Of a stretch of DNA of 14,475 nt, positions 1-5,960 are shown piece by piece. The stretch is from Actinomycetes bacterium (GTDB lineage: Bacteria > Actinomycetota > Acidimicrobiia > Acidimicrobiales > RAAP-2). Numbering within the stretch: the first letter of the stretch is position 1; each line of letters starts with the position of its first letter. Position numbers and translations under genes: made by a program. The notes beneath the pieces are model-generated. The model saw nothing but the letters and a program-made list of their open reading frames with translations, was not told where the DNA came from and ran no database searches. Where the stretch lies: assembly GCA_021791615.1 (NCBI GenBank), contig JAJYWG010000400.1, positions 1-14,475 of the forward strand. The letters are read 5' to 3'.

Positions 1-78
1 CCAAAGCGGACCGACAGATCAGGGTTGACACCGCCTGAAGTGTACGACGCGCAGCAGCGCGGACATCCTGACTACGGG

Positions 79-98
79 CGGGAGCCGTCCGGCTCCCG
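79..98. terminator. perfect hairpin, possible terminator
   Basis: CGGGAGCC (79-86) and GGCTCCCG (91-98) are perfectly complementary around a 4-nt loop. No run of T follows on either strand, so an intrinsic terminator of the classical kind is not shown. GC-rich hosts do use T-poor hairpins, and a terminator for a gene left of the window is only an inference. Confidence 0.3.
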
Positions 99-115
99 TT
101 CCCTCGCACAGCTAC

Positions 116-289
116 CGATCGACGGCTCTGGCGTGCTCCTAGTCGGGACCGAACAAATCACCAGCGCACCGGCCCCTCCTGGTCAACTCCCCTCCTCTCG
201 CCCCGCCGCTCCATACGTGCCGATCTGCGTGCCCGCACGGCCTGGTGCGGCCGTCGTTCTGCGTCCCTTTCAGGACGCCAGATCGCCGA
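116..289. repeat. long direct repeat, copy 1
   Basis: This block recurs in the same orientation at 880-1038. The distal ~79 bp (210-289, from CCATACGTGCC to GATCGCCGA) match the other copy apart from one indel. The proximal part is about 80% alike, with a ~16-base length difference. The two copies bracket the zinc-finger gene at 416-808. One frame of both copies reads PIDGSGVL..GTEQIT, so the block may come from a once-coding sequence. I cannot assign it to a known element. Confidence 0.8.
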
Positions 290-336
290 CTCCGGCGCGG
301 AAAAGGAGACACTGAGCGTCGTCGATCTGCGTCTCC

Positions 337-365
337 TTGATCGCTGGAAGCGTCAGGGATAGCCT
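337..365 (+). promoter_or_regulatory. candidate promoter of the zinc-finger/HTH gene
   Basis: TTGATC (337-342) and TAGCCT (360-365) are separated by 17 bp and fit a -35 / TANNNT -10 pair. Transcription would begin near 372 and leave a ~44-nt leader ending in an AGGAGG ribosome binding site. A second TAGCCT at 383-388 lies 7 nt before the GTG at 395 but has no good -35 box. Both TAGCCT boxes lie inside the two palindromes described next. Confidence 0.4.
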
Positions 366-391
366 GACACCTACGTCAGGATTAGCCTGAC
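352..391. promoter_or_regulatory. duplicated 17-bp palindromic operator
   Basis: Two palindromes, each GTCAGG-N5-CCTGAC, lie at 352-368 and 375-391. They agree at 15 of 17 positions and their centres are 23 bp apart, close to two helical turns. The first overlaps the proposed -10 box and the second covers the proposed transcription start, the geometry of a repressor operator. The gene directly downstream encodes a predicted helix-turn-helix protein, so autoregulation is a reasonable inference. The repeats are seen directly; the regulator is not known. Confidence 0.6.
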
Positions 392-415
392 TCAGTGGCA
401 GAGAGGAGGAGGCGC

Positions 416-808
416 GTGACCCAGACGGCAGCCCCTGAGGCTCTGTGCTGTTCGTTTTGTGCGAAGAGCCAGTTCCAAGTGCTCAAGTTGATCGCCGGAC
501 CCGGCGTGCTGATCTGCAACGAGTGCGTGGACCTGTGCAACCAAATCATCTCTGAAGAAATACAACGCAAAGAGGAGGCGCCGCCTGCGGGCGCTGGCCC
601 ACCGGCACTGAAGGCGTGGGACGGGTTGACCGACGACGAGCTCCTCAGCGAGATGGTCCGCGCTCACGGCGCCCACCAGAACGTCGACCGTGCGGTGCGG
701 CGCCACGTCGCGGCGCTCAGGGAGCGGGGCGTGAGCTGGGCGCGAATCGGAGAGGCGCTTGGCATGACACGCCAGTCAGCCTGGGAGCGGTTTTCCGGGG
801 AGGAATAG
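416..808 (+). CDS. ClpX-type C4 zinc finger / helix-turn-helix protein
   Basis: A 130-residue protein. Residues 11-45 carry a ClpX-type C4 zinc finger, with C12-x2-C15 and C34-x2-C37 visible in CSFC ... [10 protein letters not shown] Pro/Ala linker (54-66) leads to an Asp/Glu-rich helix and a C-terminal helix-turn-helix-like segment at about 106-127 ([22 protein letters not shown]). No AAA+ ATPase domain is present, so this is not ClpX; the finger is known in ClpX to dimerise and bind adaptors or substrates. I chose GTG 416 because AGGAGG at 404-409 is 6 nt upstream; an in-frame GTG at 395 would add seven mostly Arg/Glu residues. The promoter region holds a double palindrome and the gene is bracketed by long direct repeats. 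A small transcriptional regulator is the best guess; its targets are unknown. Confidence 0.85.
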   Translation: MTQTAAPEALCCSFCAKSQFQVLKLIAGPGVLICNECVDLCNQIISEEIQRKEEAPPAGAGPPALKAWDGLTDDELLSEMVRAHGAHQNVDRAVRRHVAALRERGVSWARIGEALGMTRQSAWERFSGEE

Positions 809-879
809 CCCTTGGGCCCTCGCGACAACCTCCAGATCGCCCGCACCGAACACGCCCCGGGCCTACCGGCGGCTGACGC

Positions 880-1038
880 CGATCGACGGCTCGGGCGTTC
901 TCGCAGCCGGGACCGAACAAATCACCGGCGCACCGGTCCCTCCTCTCGCGGTGGCGCTCCATACGTGCCGATCTGCGTGCCCGGCACGGCCTGGTGCGGC
1001 CGTCGTTCTGCGTCCCTTTCAGGACGCCAGATCGCCGA
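880..1038. repeat. long direct repeat, copy 2
   Basis: Second copy of the block at 116-289, same orientation, starting CGATCGACGGCTC and ending GATCGCCGA. It begins ~70 bp after the zinc-finger gene stop. It lacks ~16 bp found in copy 1 and has one extra G in the near-identical distal ~80 bp. The pair could arise from a tandem duplication that enclosed the gene, or be the ends of a small mobile unit. Confidence 0.8.
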
Positions 1039-1233
1039 GTAGGTGCTCGTCGGCGCCGACCTCGCGCACCCGGGCGGAGCGCGCCGATCGCCCGATTCTG
1101 CGGTTGCCCACGTGGCGTCGCGAGATCGCCTGCTGCTACCCCGAGCGCTTACCTCCGAGCGCTTACCTCCGAGCGCCCGTAAGGGGATCCGTCCTCGGGA
1201 CACCCGCATGAGCAGGGGTGACGGCGTCTCGGT
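1039..1233. other. no supported gene; short tandem repeat inside
   Basis: Intergenic stretch between repeat copy 2 and the stop of the MarR gene. At 1141-1176 the 14-mer CCGAGCGCTTACCT occurs twice in tandem followed by a partial third copy (CCGAGCGC). Open frames across it are fragments without ribosome binding sites. No clear terminator for the MarR gene is visible. Confidence 0.5.
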
Positions 1234-1689
1234 TCAGGGCTTCGGCCGGTCCCCGGCCAGGCGCGTCAGGAGCGTGCGCAGCTGCGCGGACTCGGCGTCG
1301 TTGAGGTCCGCGAGGAGCTGCCGTTCGGCCTCGTCGCTGGCGCGGACCGCCTGGACGAGCGCCGCCTGCCCGTCCCTGGTCAGCTCGAGGACGTTCCGAC
1401 GCCGGTCCCCGGCGTCGGCGCGGCGCGCCACGAGCCCCTTGGCCTCCAGCCCGTCGAGGAGCCCGACCATCGTGGTCCGGTCGACCCCGAGGCGTCTGCC
1501 TGCCTGCTGTTGCGACTCGGGATCCCGGCCGTCCAGCAGGAGCAGGACGGCCAGCTCGCGCCCGCTCACCCCGACCGATGCCAGGTGCTCGGCGTGCAGG
1601 TCCTCGAGGTCGGCGAGCGCGCGCTTGAGCAGGTAGGTCAGCCGTGCGCTCAGCCGCGGCCCCAGGTCCCGCTCGCGCTCGCTAGTCAC
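1234..1689 (-). CDS. MarR-family transcriptional regulator
   Basis: A 151-residue protein of normal MarR length. An N-terminal dimerisation helix (10-35) precedes a winged helix-turn-helix at about 43-105. The recognition region reads QQAGRRLGVDRTTMVGLLDGLEAKGLVARR, followed by the characteristic wing ADAGDRRRNVLELT (D92, D95, R96-R98). A C-terminal helix completes the dimer interface. MarR proteins bind palindromes and release them on binding small ligands. It is divergent from the SDR gene at 1754, with an imperfect 25-bp palindrome between. GTG 1689 is the start that fits the homologous region; it has no good ribosome binding site but sits 7 nt after TACACT (1702-1697), so the mRNA may be leaderless. 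Frames that continue upstream are antisense to the SDR gene. The natural ligand is unknown. Confidence 0.9.
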   Translation of the reverse strand: MTSERERDLGPRLSARLTYLLKRALADLEDLHAEHLASVGVSGRELAVLLLLDGRDPESQQQAGRRLGVDRTTMVGLLDGLEAKGLVARRADAGDRRRNVLELTRDGQAALVQAVRASDEAERQLLADLNDAESAQLRTLLTRLAGDRPKP

Positions 1690-1696
1690 CTCGGTT

Positions 1697-1702
1697 AGTG
1701 TA
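1697..1702 (-). promoter_or_regulatory. -10 box of the MarR gene (leaderless)
   Basis: On the minus strand TACACT matches the TANNNT actinobacterial -10 pattern and is followed after 7 nt by the GTG start at 1689, so transcription would start at or next to the start codon. No clear -35 hexamer was found at 16-18 bp. Confidence 0.4.
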
Positions 1703-1711
1703 CGGTTGCCT

Positions 1712-1736
1712 TGATCGTCAGATGTGCTGATGGTCA
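1712..1736. promoter_or_regulatory. candidate MarR operator between divergent genes
   Basis: Half-sites TGATCGTCAG (1712-1721) and CTGATGGTCA (1727-1736) are inverted around ATGTG and match at 8 of 10 positions. The site lies between the MarR -10 box and the SDR ribosome binding site, where one bound dimer could control both directions. This is the usual arrangement for MarR regulators. Binding itself is an inference. Confidence 0.5.
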
Positions 1737-1753
1737 GTCGAGGAGACACACAT

Positions 1754-2572
1754 ATGACAAGTCTGTTGCTCACCGGTGCCACCGGTCTCGTGGGTTCGCG
1801 GCTGCTGCCGCGCCTGGTGGAGGACGGCTTCGAGTGCCGTGCGCTCGTCCGTGGCGACGTCGCGCTGCCGCCGGGGGCCACCGGCGTCCGGGGTGACCTG
1901 GCCGACCCAGCCACGCTGCGTGCGGCGGTGGAAGGCGTCAACGCGGTGGTCCACCTGGCGGCGCTGTTCCGCACCGACGACCAGGACGCCATCTGGCGCG
2001 CGAACCTCGACGGTACCCGCAACCTGGTCGCCGCCGTGCAGGAGCACGCGCCGCGCGCCCGCTTCGTCATGAGCAGCACCGGCAACGTATACGACGCGGA
2101 CGCCGCCCGGCCGGCGCTCGAGACCGACATGTGCTCGCCGACCGCCGCCTACCCAGCGAGCAAGGTCGCGGCCGAGCAGCTGCTCCGGGACAGCGACCTG
2201 ACATGGGCGGTCCTGCGGCTGCCCTTCGTGTACGGCGAAGGCGACGGTCACCTCGCGTCCATCCCCGCACTCGCCCCACGGTTCGGCCTGCACCCGGCGA
2301 ACACCTACTCGGTGGCGCACCACCGCGACATCGCCGTCGCCGTGCGCCTCGCGCTGACCGGGGTAATGGACGGCGGCGTCGTCAACGTCACCGACGACGC
2401 CCCCGTCACCGTCTTCGAGATGGCCCGCCTCGCCGGACAGCCGATCGAGGGGTCGGCCGAGCCGCTGGCCAACCCATGGTCCGGACGCATGGACGGCACC
2501 CTCATCCGCGACCTTGGCTTCTCCCCGACCGTGCCGACCATCCACGCCGCAGCCCGCGACGGCATCCTCTAG
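1754..2572 (+). CDS. extended SDR / NAD-dependent epimerase-dehydratase family protein
   Basis: A 272-residue Rossmann-fold oxidoreductase. The nucleotide-binding motif TGATGLVG lies at 7-14 (G8, G11, G14), typical of extended short-chain dehydrogenases. An acidic GDLAD (47-51), NAVVHLAA (63-70), active-site SST (107-109) and the catalytic pair Y133-x3-K137 (YPASK) follow. LRLPFVYG (154-161) is the usual segment after the active site. The protein is shorter than sugar epimerases (~320 aa) and closer to small NmrA/epimerase-like reductases. ATG 1754 follows GAGGAG with good spacing; an in-frame ATG further up overlaps the operator. It is divergent from the MarR gene, which probably represses it. 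The substrate cannot be told from sequence. The coding region looks intact. Confidence 0.9.
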   Translation: MTSLLLTGATGLVGSRLLPRLVEDGFECRALVRGDVALPPGATGVRGDLADPATLRAAVEGVNAVVHLAALFRTDDQDAIWRANLDGTRNLVAAVQEHAPRARFVMSSTGNVYDADAARPALETDMCSPTAAYPASKVAAEQLLRDSDLTWAVLRLPFVYGEGDGHLASIPALAPRFGLHPANTYSVAHHRDIAVAVRLALTGVMDGGVVNVTDDAPVTVFEMARLAGQPIEGSAEPLANPWSGRMDGTLIRDLGFSPTVPTIHAAARDGIL

Positions 2573-2605
2573 TCCTTCAGTTCTCCTTCAGTTCTCCTTC
2601 AGTTC
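2573..2605. repeat. three tandem copies of an 11-mer
   Basis: TCCTTCAGTTC occurs three times without gaps (2573-2583, 2584-2594, 2595-2605), starting at the last base of the SDR stop region. Spacing of 11 bp is close to one helical turn. It may be slippage at a rearrangement junction or a phased protein-binding array; nothing downstream identifies a user. Confidence 0.85.
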
Positions 2606-2659
2606 TTACGAGGACGTCGCCTGTGGAAGCGCCGACCGGCACAGCGCCCTCTGCACCCG

Positions 2660-2713
2660 CCAGGCGGCCAGGCGGCCAGGCGGCCAGGCGGCCAGGCTTC
2701 CAGGCTTCCAGCG
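2660..2713. repeat. 8-bp tandem repeats (CCAGGCGG / CCAGGCTT)
   Basis: Four copies of CCAGGCGG (2660-2691) are followed by two of CCAGGCTT (2692-2707) and a partial unit. The array lies ~40 bp before the point where transposase homology begins, so it marks a junction. Simple-sequence slippage is the likely origin. Confidence 0.85.
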
Positions 2714-2754
2714 GATATCCGCCGCCTGGCGTCGACTCACTGAACGGATGTACG

Positions 2755-3108
2755 TGCCCGCTGGAGGGGAACCACTACAGCGTCGACGCCTCCCTCGTCG
2801 CCAGGAGGGTGGAGCTGCGTTACGACCCGGGCGACCTCGATCGCATCGACGTGTTCTTCGACGGGAAGCCGGCCGGCCGGGCCGTCCCCTTCGTCATCGG
2901 GCGCCACACCCACCGGTTGGTCCCCCAGGCCGCACGACCGACGCCGGAGGCGACTGGGATCGACTACCTCCACATGGTGGCGACCGCCCAGGACGAGGCG
3001 ACCGGAACCGGGGCCAAGATCGACTTCTCCCAGCTGGCCATGTTCGAAGGCCCGGTCGACGACACGCCGGTCGATGACGGGATGACCCGGAACGAGGCAG
3101 CACGATGA
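2755..3108 (+). pseudogene. 3' remnant of a Mu/TniA-type DDE transposase
   Basis: About 117 residues resembling the C-terminal domain of Mu/TniA/IS481-like integrases: EGNHYSVDASLVARRVELRYDPGDLDRIDVFFDGKPAGRAVPFVIGRHTH. The N-terminal DNA-binding part and the catalytic DDE core are missing. Upstream sequence up to the tandem repeats shows no homology in this frame, so the gene is 5'-truncated by deletion or rearrangement. Its stop overlaps the start of the AAA+ gene as ATGA (3105-3108), the coupling expected of an intact transposase-ATPase operon. The family call is moderately sure; the truncation is clear. Confidence 0.7.
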
Positions 3109-3920
3109 GCCCCGCACCGTGGGTTGCCCACTTCGGCCTGAAGCGGACCCCGTTCAAGAAGTCGATTCCCACCTCCGACCTGTTCTCTCGCCAGGCCCAC
3201 GCCGAAGCGGTGGCCCGGGTCAACTTCTGCGTGGCCGAGTCCGCCCTCGGGGTGGTCACCGGCGACGTCGGTGCCGGCAAGACCGTCTCGGTCCGGGCGG
3301 CCGTCGCATCCCTCGACCCCACCCGTCACCAGATCATCTACGTGGCCAACCCGGCGTTCGGCACCCGAGGGCTGTATGTGACCATCGTCAAGGCGCTCGG
3401 TGCCGAACCCCGCTACCTGCGGGCCGAGCTCATGGCCCAGGCCGCCGACCTGTTGGCCGCCGAGGAGGCCGAACGCCACCGGCGGGTGGTGATCATCGTG
3501 GACGAGGCCCATCTGCTCGACCGGGCCCAGCTCGAAGAGCTGCGTCTGTTGACCAACTCCCAGATGGACTCGGCCTCGCCCTTCGCCGGCATCTTGGTCG
3601 GCCAGCCGACCTTGTCCCGTCAGCTGCGGATGGGGATGTTCGCCGCCCTCGACCAGCGGATCGCTACCCGGTTCACCATCCAGGCCATGGACATCGGCGA
3701 GTCGGCTGCCTACCTGCGCCACCACATGGCGCTGGCGGGACGGGAGGAGCCCCTCTTCGCTGACGACGCGGTGGCGAGACTCCACCGGGTGGCCAACGGA
3801 CTGCCCCGGGCCCTCAACAACGCAGCCATCGCCGCCCTCATGGCTGGGGCCGCCGACGGCAAAGACCTGGTCGACGACGCCTGTGCCAAGCGGGCTGTCG
3901 CCGAGCTGACCAAGGACTGA
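3105..3920 (+). CDS. ExeA/TniB-like AAA+ ATPase, transposition partner
   Basis: A 271-residue AAA+ protein. Walker A is GDVGAGKT (53-60), Walker B is VVIIVDEAH (128-136, D133 and E134), a sensor-1 polar segment is LLTNSQ (148-153), a likely arginine finger is in LDQRIATRF (R185), and GLPRALN (232-238) resembles a sensor-2 motif. The N-terminal WVAHFGLKRTPFKKS resembles the start of ExeA-like proteins. In Mu (MuB), Tn7 (TnsC) and Tn552/Tn5053-type (TniB) systems such ATPases choose target DNA and activate the transposase. Here the upstream transposase is reduced to its C-terminus, so the ATPase has lost its partner locally although it appears intact. ATG 3105 overlaps the upstream stop. It could act on a related element elsewhere in the genome. 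Confidence 0.9.
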   Translation: MSPAPWVAHFGLKRTPFKKSIPTSDLFSRQAHAEAVARVNFCVAESALGVVTGDVGAGKTVSVRAAVASLDPTRHQIIYVANPAFGTRGLYVTIVKALGAEPRYLRAELMAQAADLLAAEEAERHRRVVIIVDEAHLLDRAQLEELRLLTNSQMDSASPFAGILVGQPTLSRQLRMGMFAALDQRIATRFTIQAMDIGESAAYLRHHMALAGREEPLFADDAVARLHRVANGLPRALNNAAIAALMAGAADGKDLVDDACAKRAVAELTKD

Positions 3921-3922
3921 CC

Positions 3923-4114
3923 GTGCGCTCGCATCTCGATCCGGACAACCAAGGCGTCGACATCCAGCGCATCGTCGTGGCCGTCGACGTCATTCCAGGA
4001 CCCTTCACCCCTGAGCTTGCGGCGCGGATCCTCCGACTCGCCGTCGACGAATTTCGGGCCTCGGCGACCGACATCGTGGCCGTCAACCTCGAGGTGCGAG
4101 GGGATGTGGAGTAG
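3923..4114 (+). CDS. small protein downstream of the transposition ATPase
   Basis: A 63-residue open frame starting at GTG two bases after the ATPase stop, the spacing of a translationally coupled operon member. The protein is VRSHLDPDNQGVDIQRIVV... with a hydrophobic beta-rich middle (IVVAVDVIPG) and an amphipathic helix (PELAARILRLAVDEF), ending in ADIVAVNLEV-like sequence (actual TDIVAVNLEVRGDVE). No known motif is recognised. Position suggests an accessory product of the same mobile element. Codon use matches the ATPase. I am moderately sure it is translated. Confidence 0.55.
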   Translation: MRSHLDPDNQGVDIQRIVVAVDVIPGPFTPELAARILRLAVDEFRASATDIVAVNLEVRGDVE

Positions 4115-4189
4115 CGGTGCGTATCGGATCGCATCAGCGCGCACCTCCGTCACCAACGAGCGCTGCCGAGTGATGGCCAGCGATCGTTG

Positions 4190-4307
4190 CCGCTTCGTGT
4201 GCAGACAGCGGCGCCGCCAACACACGCAAGACTGGCCGGACTCCGCCAGAACTCTGGTCTCGTTGGGTACGGCGAGCCAGGTTGATGGCCGGTCCAATAC
4301 CCGCTAG
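4190..4307 (-). pseudogene. ISL3-family transposase remnant, distal piece
   Basis: On the minus strand, after the IS4-family insertion, the frame reads RVLD...TRVLAESGQSCVCWRRR. This parallels the ISL3 N-terminal region WRALD...TRVFLEADAPRVRCRRHG in order and spacing, but weakly. Joined to the piece at 5765-5907 with one CTAG copy removed, the sequence becomes GRRS-stop-RVLD, matching ISL3 GRRRWRALD with Trp changed to an amber codon. The left border is approximate. The remainder down to 4115 shows nothing I can identify. Confidence 0.45.
4304..4307. repeat. target-site duplication CTAG, left copy
   Basis: CTAG directly precedes the left inverted repeat; the matching copy is at 5765-5768. 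Deleting one copy and the element restores an ISL3-like reading frame across the site, which supports this as the true duplication although CTAG is itself palindromic. Confidence 0.75.
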
Positions 4308-4325
4308 CCCCAATACCGTTCAGTT
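4308..4325. repeat. left terminal inverted repeat of the IS4-family element
   Basis: Eighteen bases identical to the complement of 5747-5764; the match stops at 4326. Confidence 0.95.
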
Positions 4326-4510
4326 GGGGGCCCGGAGCCCCTGGAATGCTGGCCCGAGGTGGGCCAGTCGGCTGCGGCCACGTCTTGTGCCGCTCCCGCT
4401 TCACGTGCCACTTGACGTACTTGCGCTTGACGACCCTCGGGTTGCTGCGATGGGACCGGGCCGGGTTGAGCCGCCGCGTCAGCAACCTGATGGCGTAGCG
4501 CCAACCGCGG

Positions 4511-5719
4511 TCAGTGGCCTGAGGGGGAAAAATCGCGCGACGCTGGGATCGAGCGTCGAGCGATGCGGAGTGCGGCGACGAAGCTGACCCGGTCGGGGTC
4601 GACCCCCACCTGGTCGGCGGCCTCCCACTTCAGGGTTCGGATGGCGTAGTGGCAGCAGAGATGTCCCCAGGTCTCTTGGAGCACGAGGTCCGGCGACTTC
4701 GATCGCAGCACGGTGCGGGGGCCGCGCTGGTGGGTCTTCAGCTCGTCGAAGGCACTCTCGATCTCCCACCGCTGGCTGTAGGCGGCAGCGAGGTCGAGGG
4801 CGGAGACATCGTCGGGGTCGAGGATGGTGGTGAAGAGCCGGTAGGTCTCGTCGTTGGGTCGGCCATCGTCGATCCGGTAGTCGATCACCCGGATAGTGAG
4901 TGGCGTGGCCTTCCGGCCGGCGTTGCCCGACGGGCGCAGTTCGGCCAGCCAGGAGCCATCAGCCAGGGTCTCGATCAGACGAGGCAACATGTTCCCCTTG
5001 GCCCGCCACGCCAGATCGGCACCGGTGGCAATAGCCCGGGACCACAGGGGAAACCCGCAGAACCCACGGTCGGCCAGCAACAGCATCCCCGGCTGCAACC
5101 GGTCGATCACCTCACCCGCCATGGTGTTCTCTGCCGTCGTGTACTTCCCGACGGCGGCATCGAAGATGGCATGGGTGCCGCACTCGGCCACCGCGACCAC
5201 CCGGGCCTGGGGGAAGGCGGCCCGCTCACCCTTCATGACACCGGGACGACCGAAGTGAGCCGAGTTCGCAGGAGTGTCGGCCAGATCCAGACAGGTTCCA
5301 TCGATGGCGACCAGCCGGCGTCCCCCCAACCACGCTCCCGGTGTCCCCGTGCCGGCCAAGGGTGTCGCCACCCGGGAGAACAGCTTCTGGAGCGGTTCGG
5401 ATCCCAACCGTGACCGGGCCTGGAAGATCGCCGACTTCGAGGGCAGGGTGATCGGCTCGTCCCCCGACGTCCACGCCAGGCCGTCGGTCAGCAGTCCCAG
5501 CACGTCCTCATAGGAGCCCTCGGAGTGCAGCGCCATCCCGATGGAGAAATAGGCCATGGCCCGGGCCGGCAGTGAGCGGTTCCGCAACTCGGTCCGTCCG
5601 CAATCAGCGACCACCTCGTCGACCAGTGTCGGGGGGAACGCGCGGGTCAGTACCCCGACCGAGACGAGGTCGGACAGCCGTCGGTCCGATGCAGGCTTCC
5701 TCCAACCACCACGGGGCAC
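4511..5719 (-). CDS. IS4-family transposase, C-terminus frameshifted
   Basis: A 402-residue DDE transposase. Residues 22-120 match the IS4 N-terminal domain (LTRAFPPTLVDEVV ... ARAMAYFSIGMALHSEGSYEDVL). Catalytic residues are D140 (VAIDGT), D217 (LLADRGF) and E321 within the YREK signature Y314-x2-R317-x3-E321-x6-K328. The frame ends early at FSPSGH. The +1 frame continues without a stop into QATDRGWRYAIRLL...SNPRVVKRKYVKWHVKRERHKTWPQP (about 4512-4369), the usual IS4 C-terminal tail. The shift falls on a T5C5 run at about 4526-4535; one T fewer would join the frames as DFPPQ. So either the gene is broken by one base, or slippage yields the full protein. GTG 5719 is the longest plausible start; no clear ribosome binding site precedes it. 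Confidence 0.85.
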   Translation of the reverse strand: MPRGGWRKPASDRRLSDLVSVGVLTRAFPPTLVDEVVADCGRTELRNRSLPARAMAYFSIGMALHSEGSYEDVLGLLTDGLAWTSGDEPITLPSKSAIFQARSRLGSEPLQKLFSRVATPLAGTGTPGAWLGGRRLVAIDGTCLDLADTPANSAHFGRPGVMKGERAAFPQARVVAVAECGTHAIFDAAVGKYTTAENTMAGEVIDRLQPGMLLLADRGFCGFPLWSRAIATGADLAWRAKGNMLPRLIETLADGSWLAELRPSGNAGRKATPLTIRVIDYRIDDGRPNDETYRLFTTILDPDDVSALDLAAAYSQRWEIESAFDELKTHQRGPRTVLRSKSPDLVLQETWGHLCCHYAIRTLKWEAADQVGVDPDRVSFVAALRIARRSIPASRDFSPSGH

Positions 5720-5746
5720 AACGACAAACTACATCATTGTGACCTT

Positions 5747-5764
5747 AACTGAACGGTATTGGGG
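5747..5764. repeat. right terminal inverted repeat of the IS4-family element
   Basis: AACTGAACGGTATTGGGG, the exact complement of 4308-4325, followed by the CTAG target duplication (5765-5768). Confidence 0.95.
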
Positions 5765-5907
5765 CTAGCTCCGTCGACCCTGCCCCTGGTCGTAGAGCCG
5801 GGAGCACGGCGCCCGCAGAGCCCGCAGCGGCGCTTGGTCGACCATCTCGGCCGGACGTGGACCACCACGGATTCCGCCTCTTCGTCGAAGTCGACCGACT
5901 CGATTAC
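5765..5907 (-). pseudogene. ISL3-family transposase remnant, N-terminal piece
   Basis: The minus strand reads VIESVDFDEEAESVVVHVRPRWSTKRRCGLCGRRAPG, then, one frame over, YDQGQGRRS. This is the ISL3 N-terminal pattern: a beta-rich segment, a CxxC zinc-binding motif and the YDRGxGRRRWRALD motif. At least one frameshift (near APG/YDQ) and an amber codon at the IS4 insertion site show it was already decayed, or has decayed since. No start codon is preserved. The rest of the transposase (catalytic part) is absent from the window. Confidence 0.65.
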
Positions 5908-5960
5908 CGTCGCCGTATGAGTCCCTTGGCGTGGTGGGGTTTCGGGGCCGGTCCGCCACC

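Larger units (their letters stand above)
1..351. other. no supported gene; holds repeat copy 1 and a hairpin
   Basis: I see no convincing coding region here. An open frame at 25-315 runs through the long repeat, has no ribosome binding site and ends in a compositionally odd tail. The stretch contains a perfect 8-bp stem, 4-nt loop hairpin at 79-98 (CGGGAGCC / GGCTCCCG), which lacks a T tract, and copy 1 of the long direct repeat (116-289). The last bases hold the -35 region of the next gene. Confidence 0.5.
4308..5764 (-). mobile_element. IS4-family insertion sequence (1457 bp)
   Basis: The element is bounded by perfect 18-bp inverted repeats, CCCCAATACCGTTCAGTT at 4308-4325 and its complement at 5747-5764, and flanked by CTAG on both sides. 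It carries one transposase on the minus strand. Length is normal for IS4-type elements. The CTAG duplication also fits the YTAR preference described for the related IS701 family, but the transposase has the IS4 YREK signature. It has inserted into an older ISL3-family remnant. The transposase C-terminus is frameshifted. Confidence 0.92.

Noticed and set aside
25..315. 96-aa open frame at the window start
   Set aside because: No ribosome binding site, runs through the long direct repeat, and the corresponding frame is disrupted in the second repeat copy.
416..808. Truncated clpX
   Set aside because: After the zinc finger the sequence does not continue into an AAA+ domain; it has its own linker and helix-turn-helix-like end, and a clean start and stop.
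1690..2545. N-terminal extension of the MarR frame and a 275-aa minus-strand frame
   Set aside because: Both are antisense to the SDR gene, which has clear Rossmann and YxxxK motifs.
2573..2713. Tandem repeats as a CRISPR array
   Set aside because: Units are 8 and 11 bp with no spacers and no cas genes nearby.
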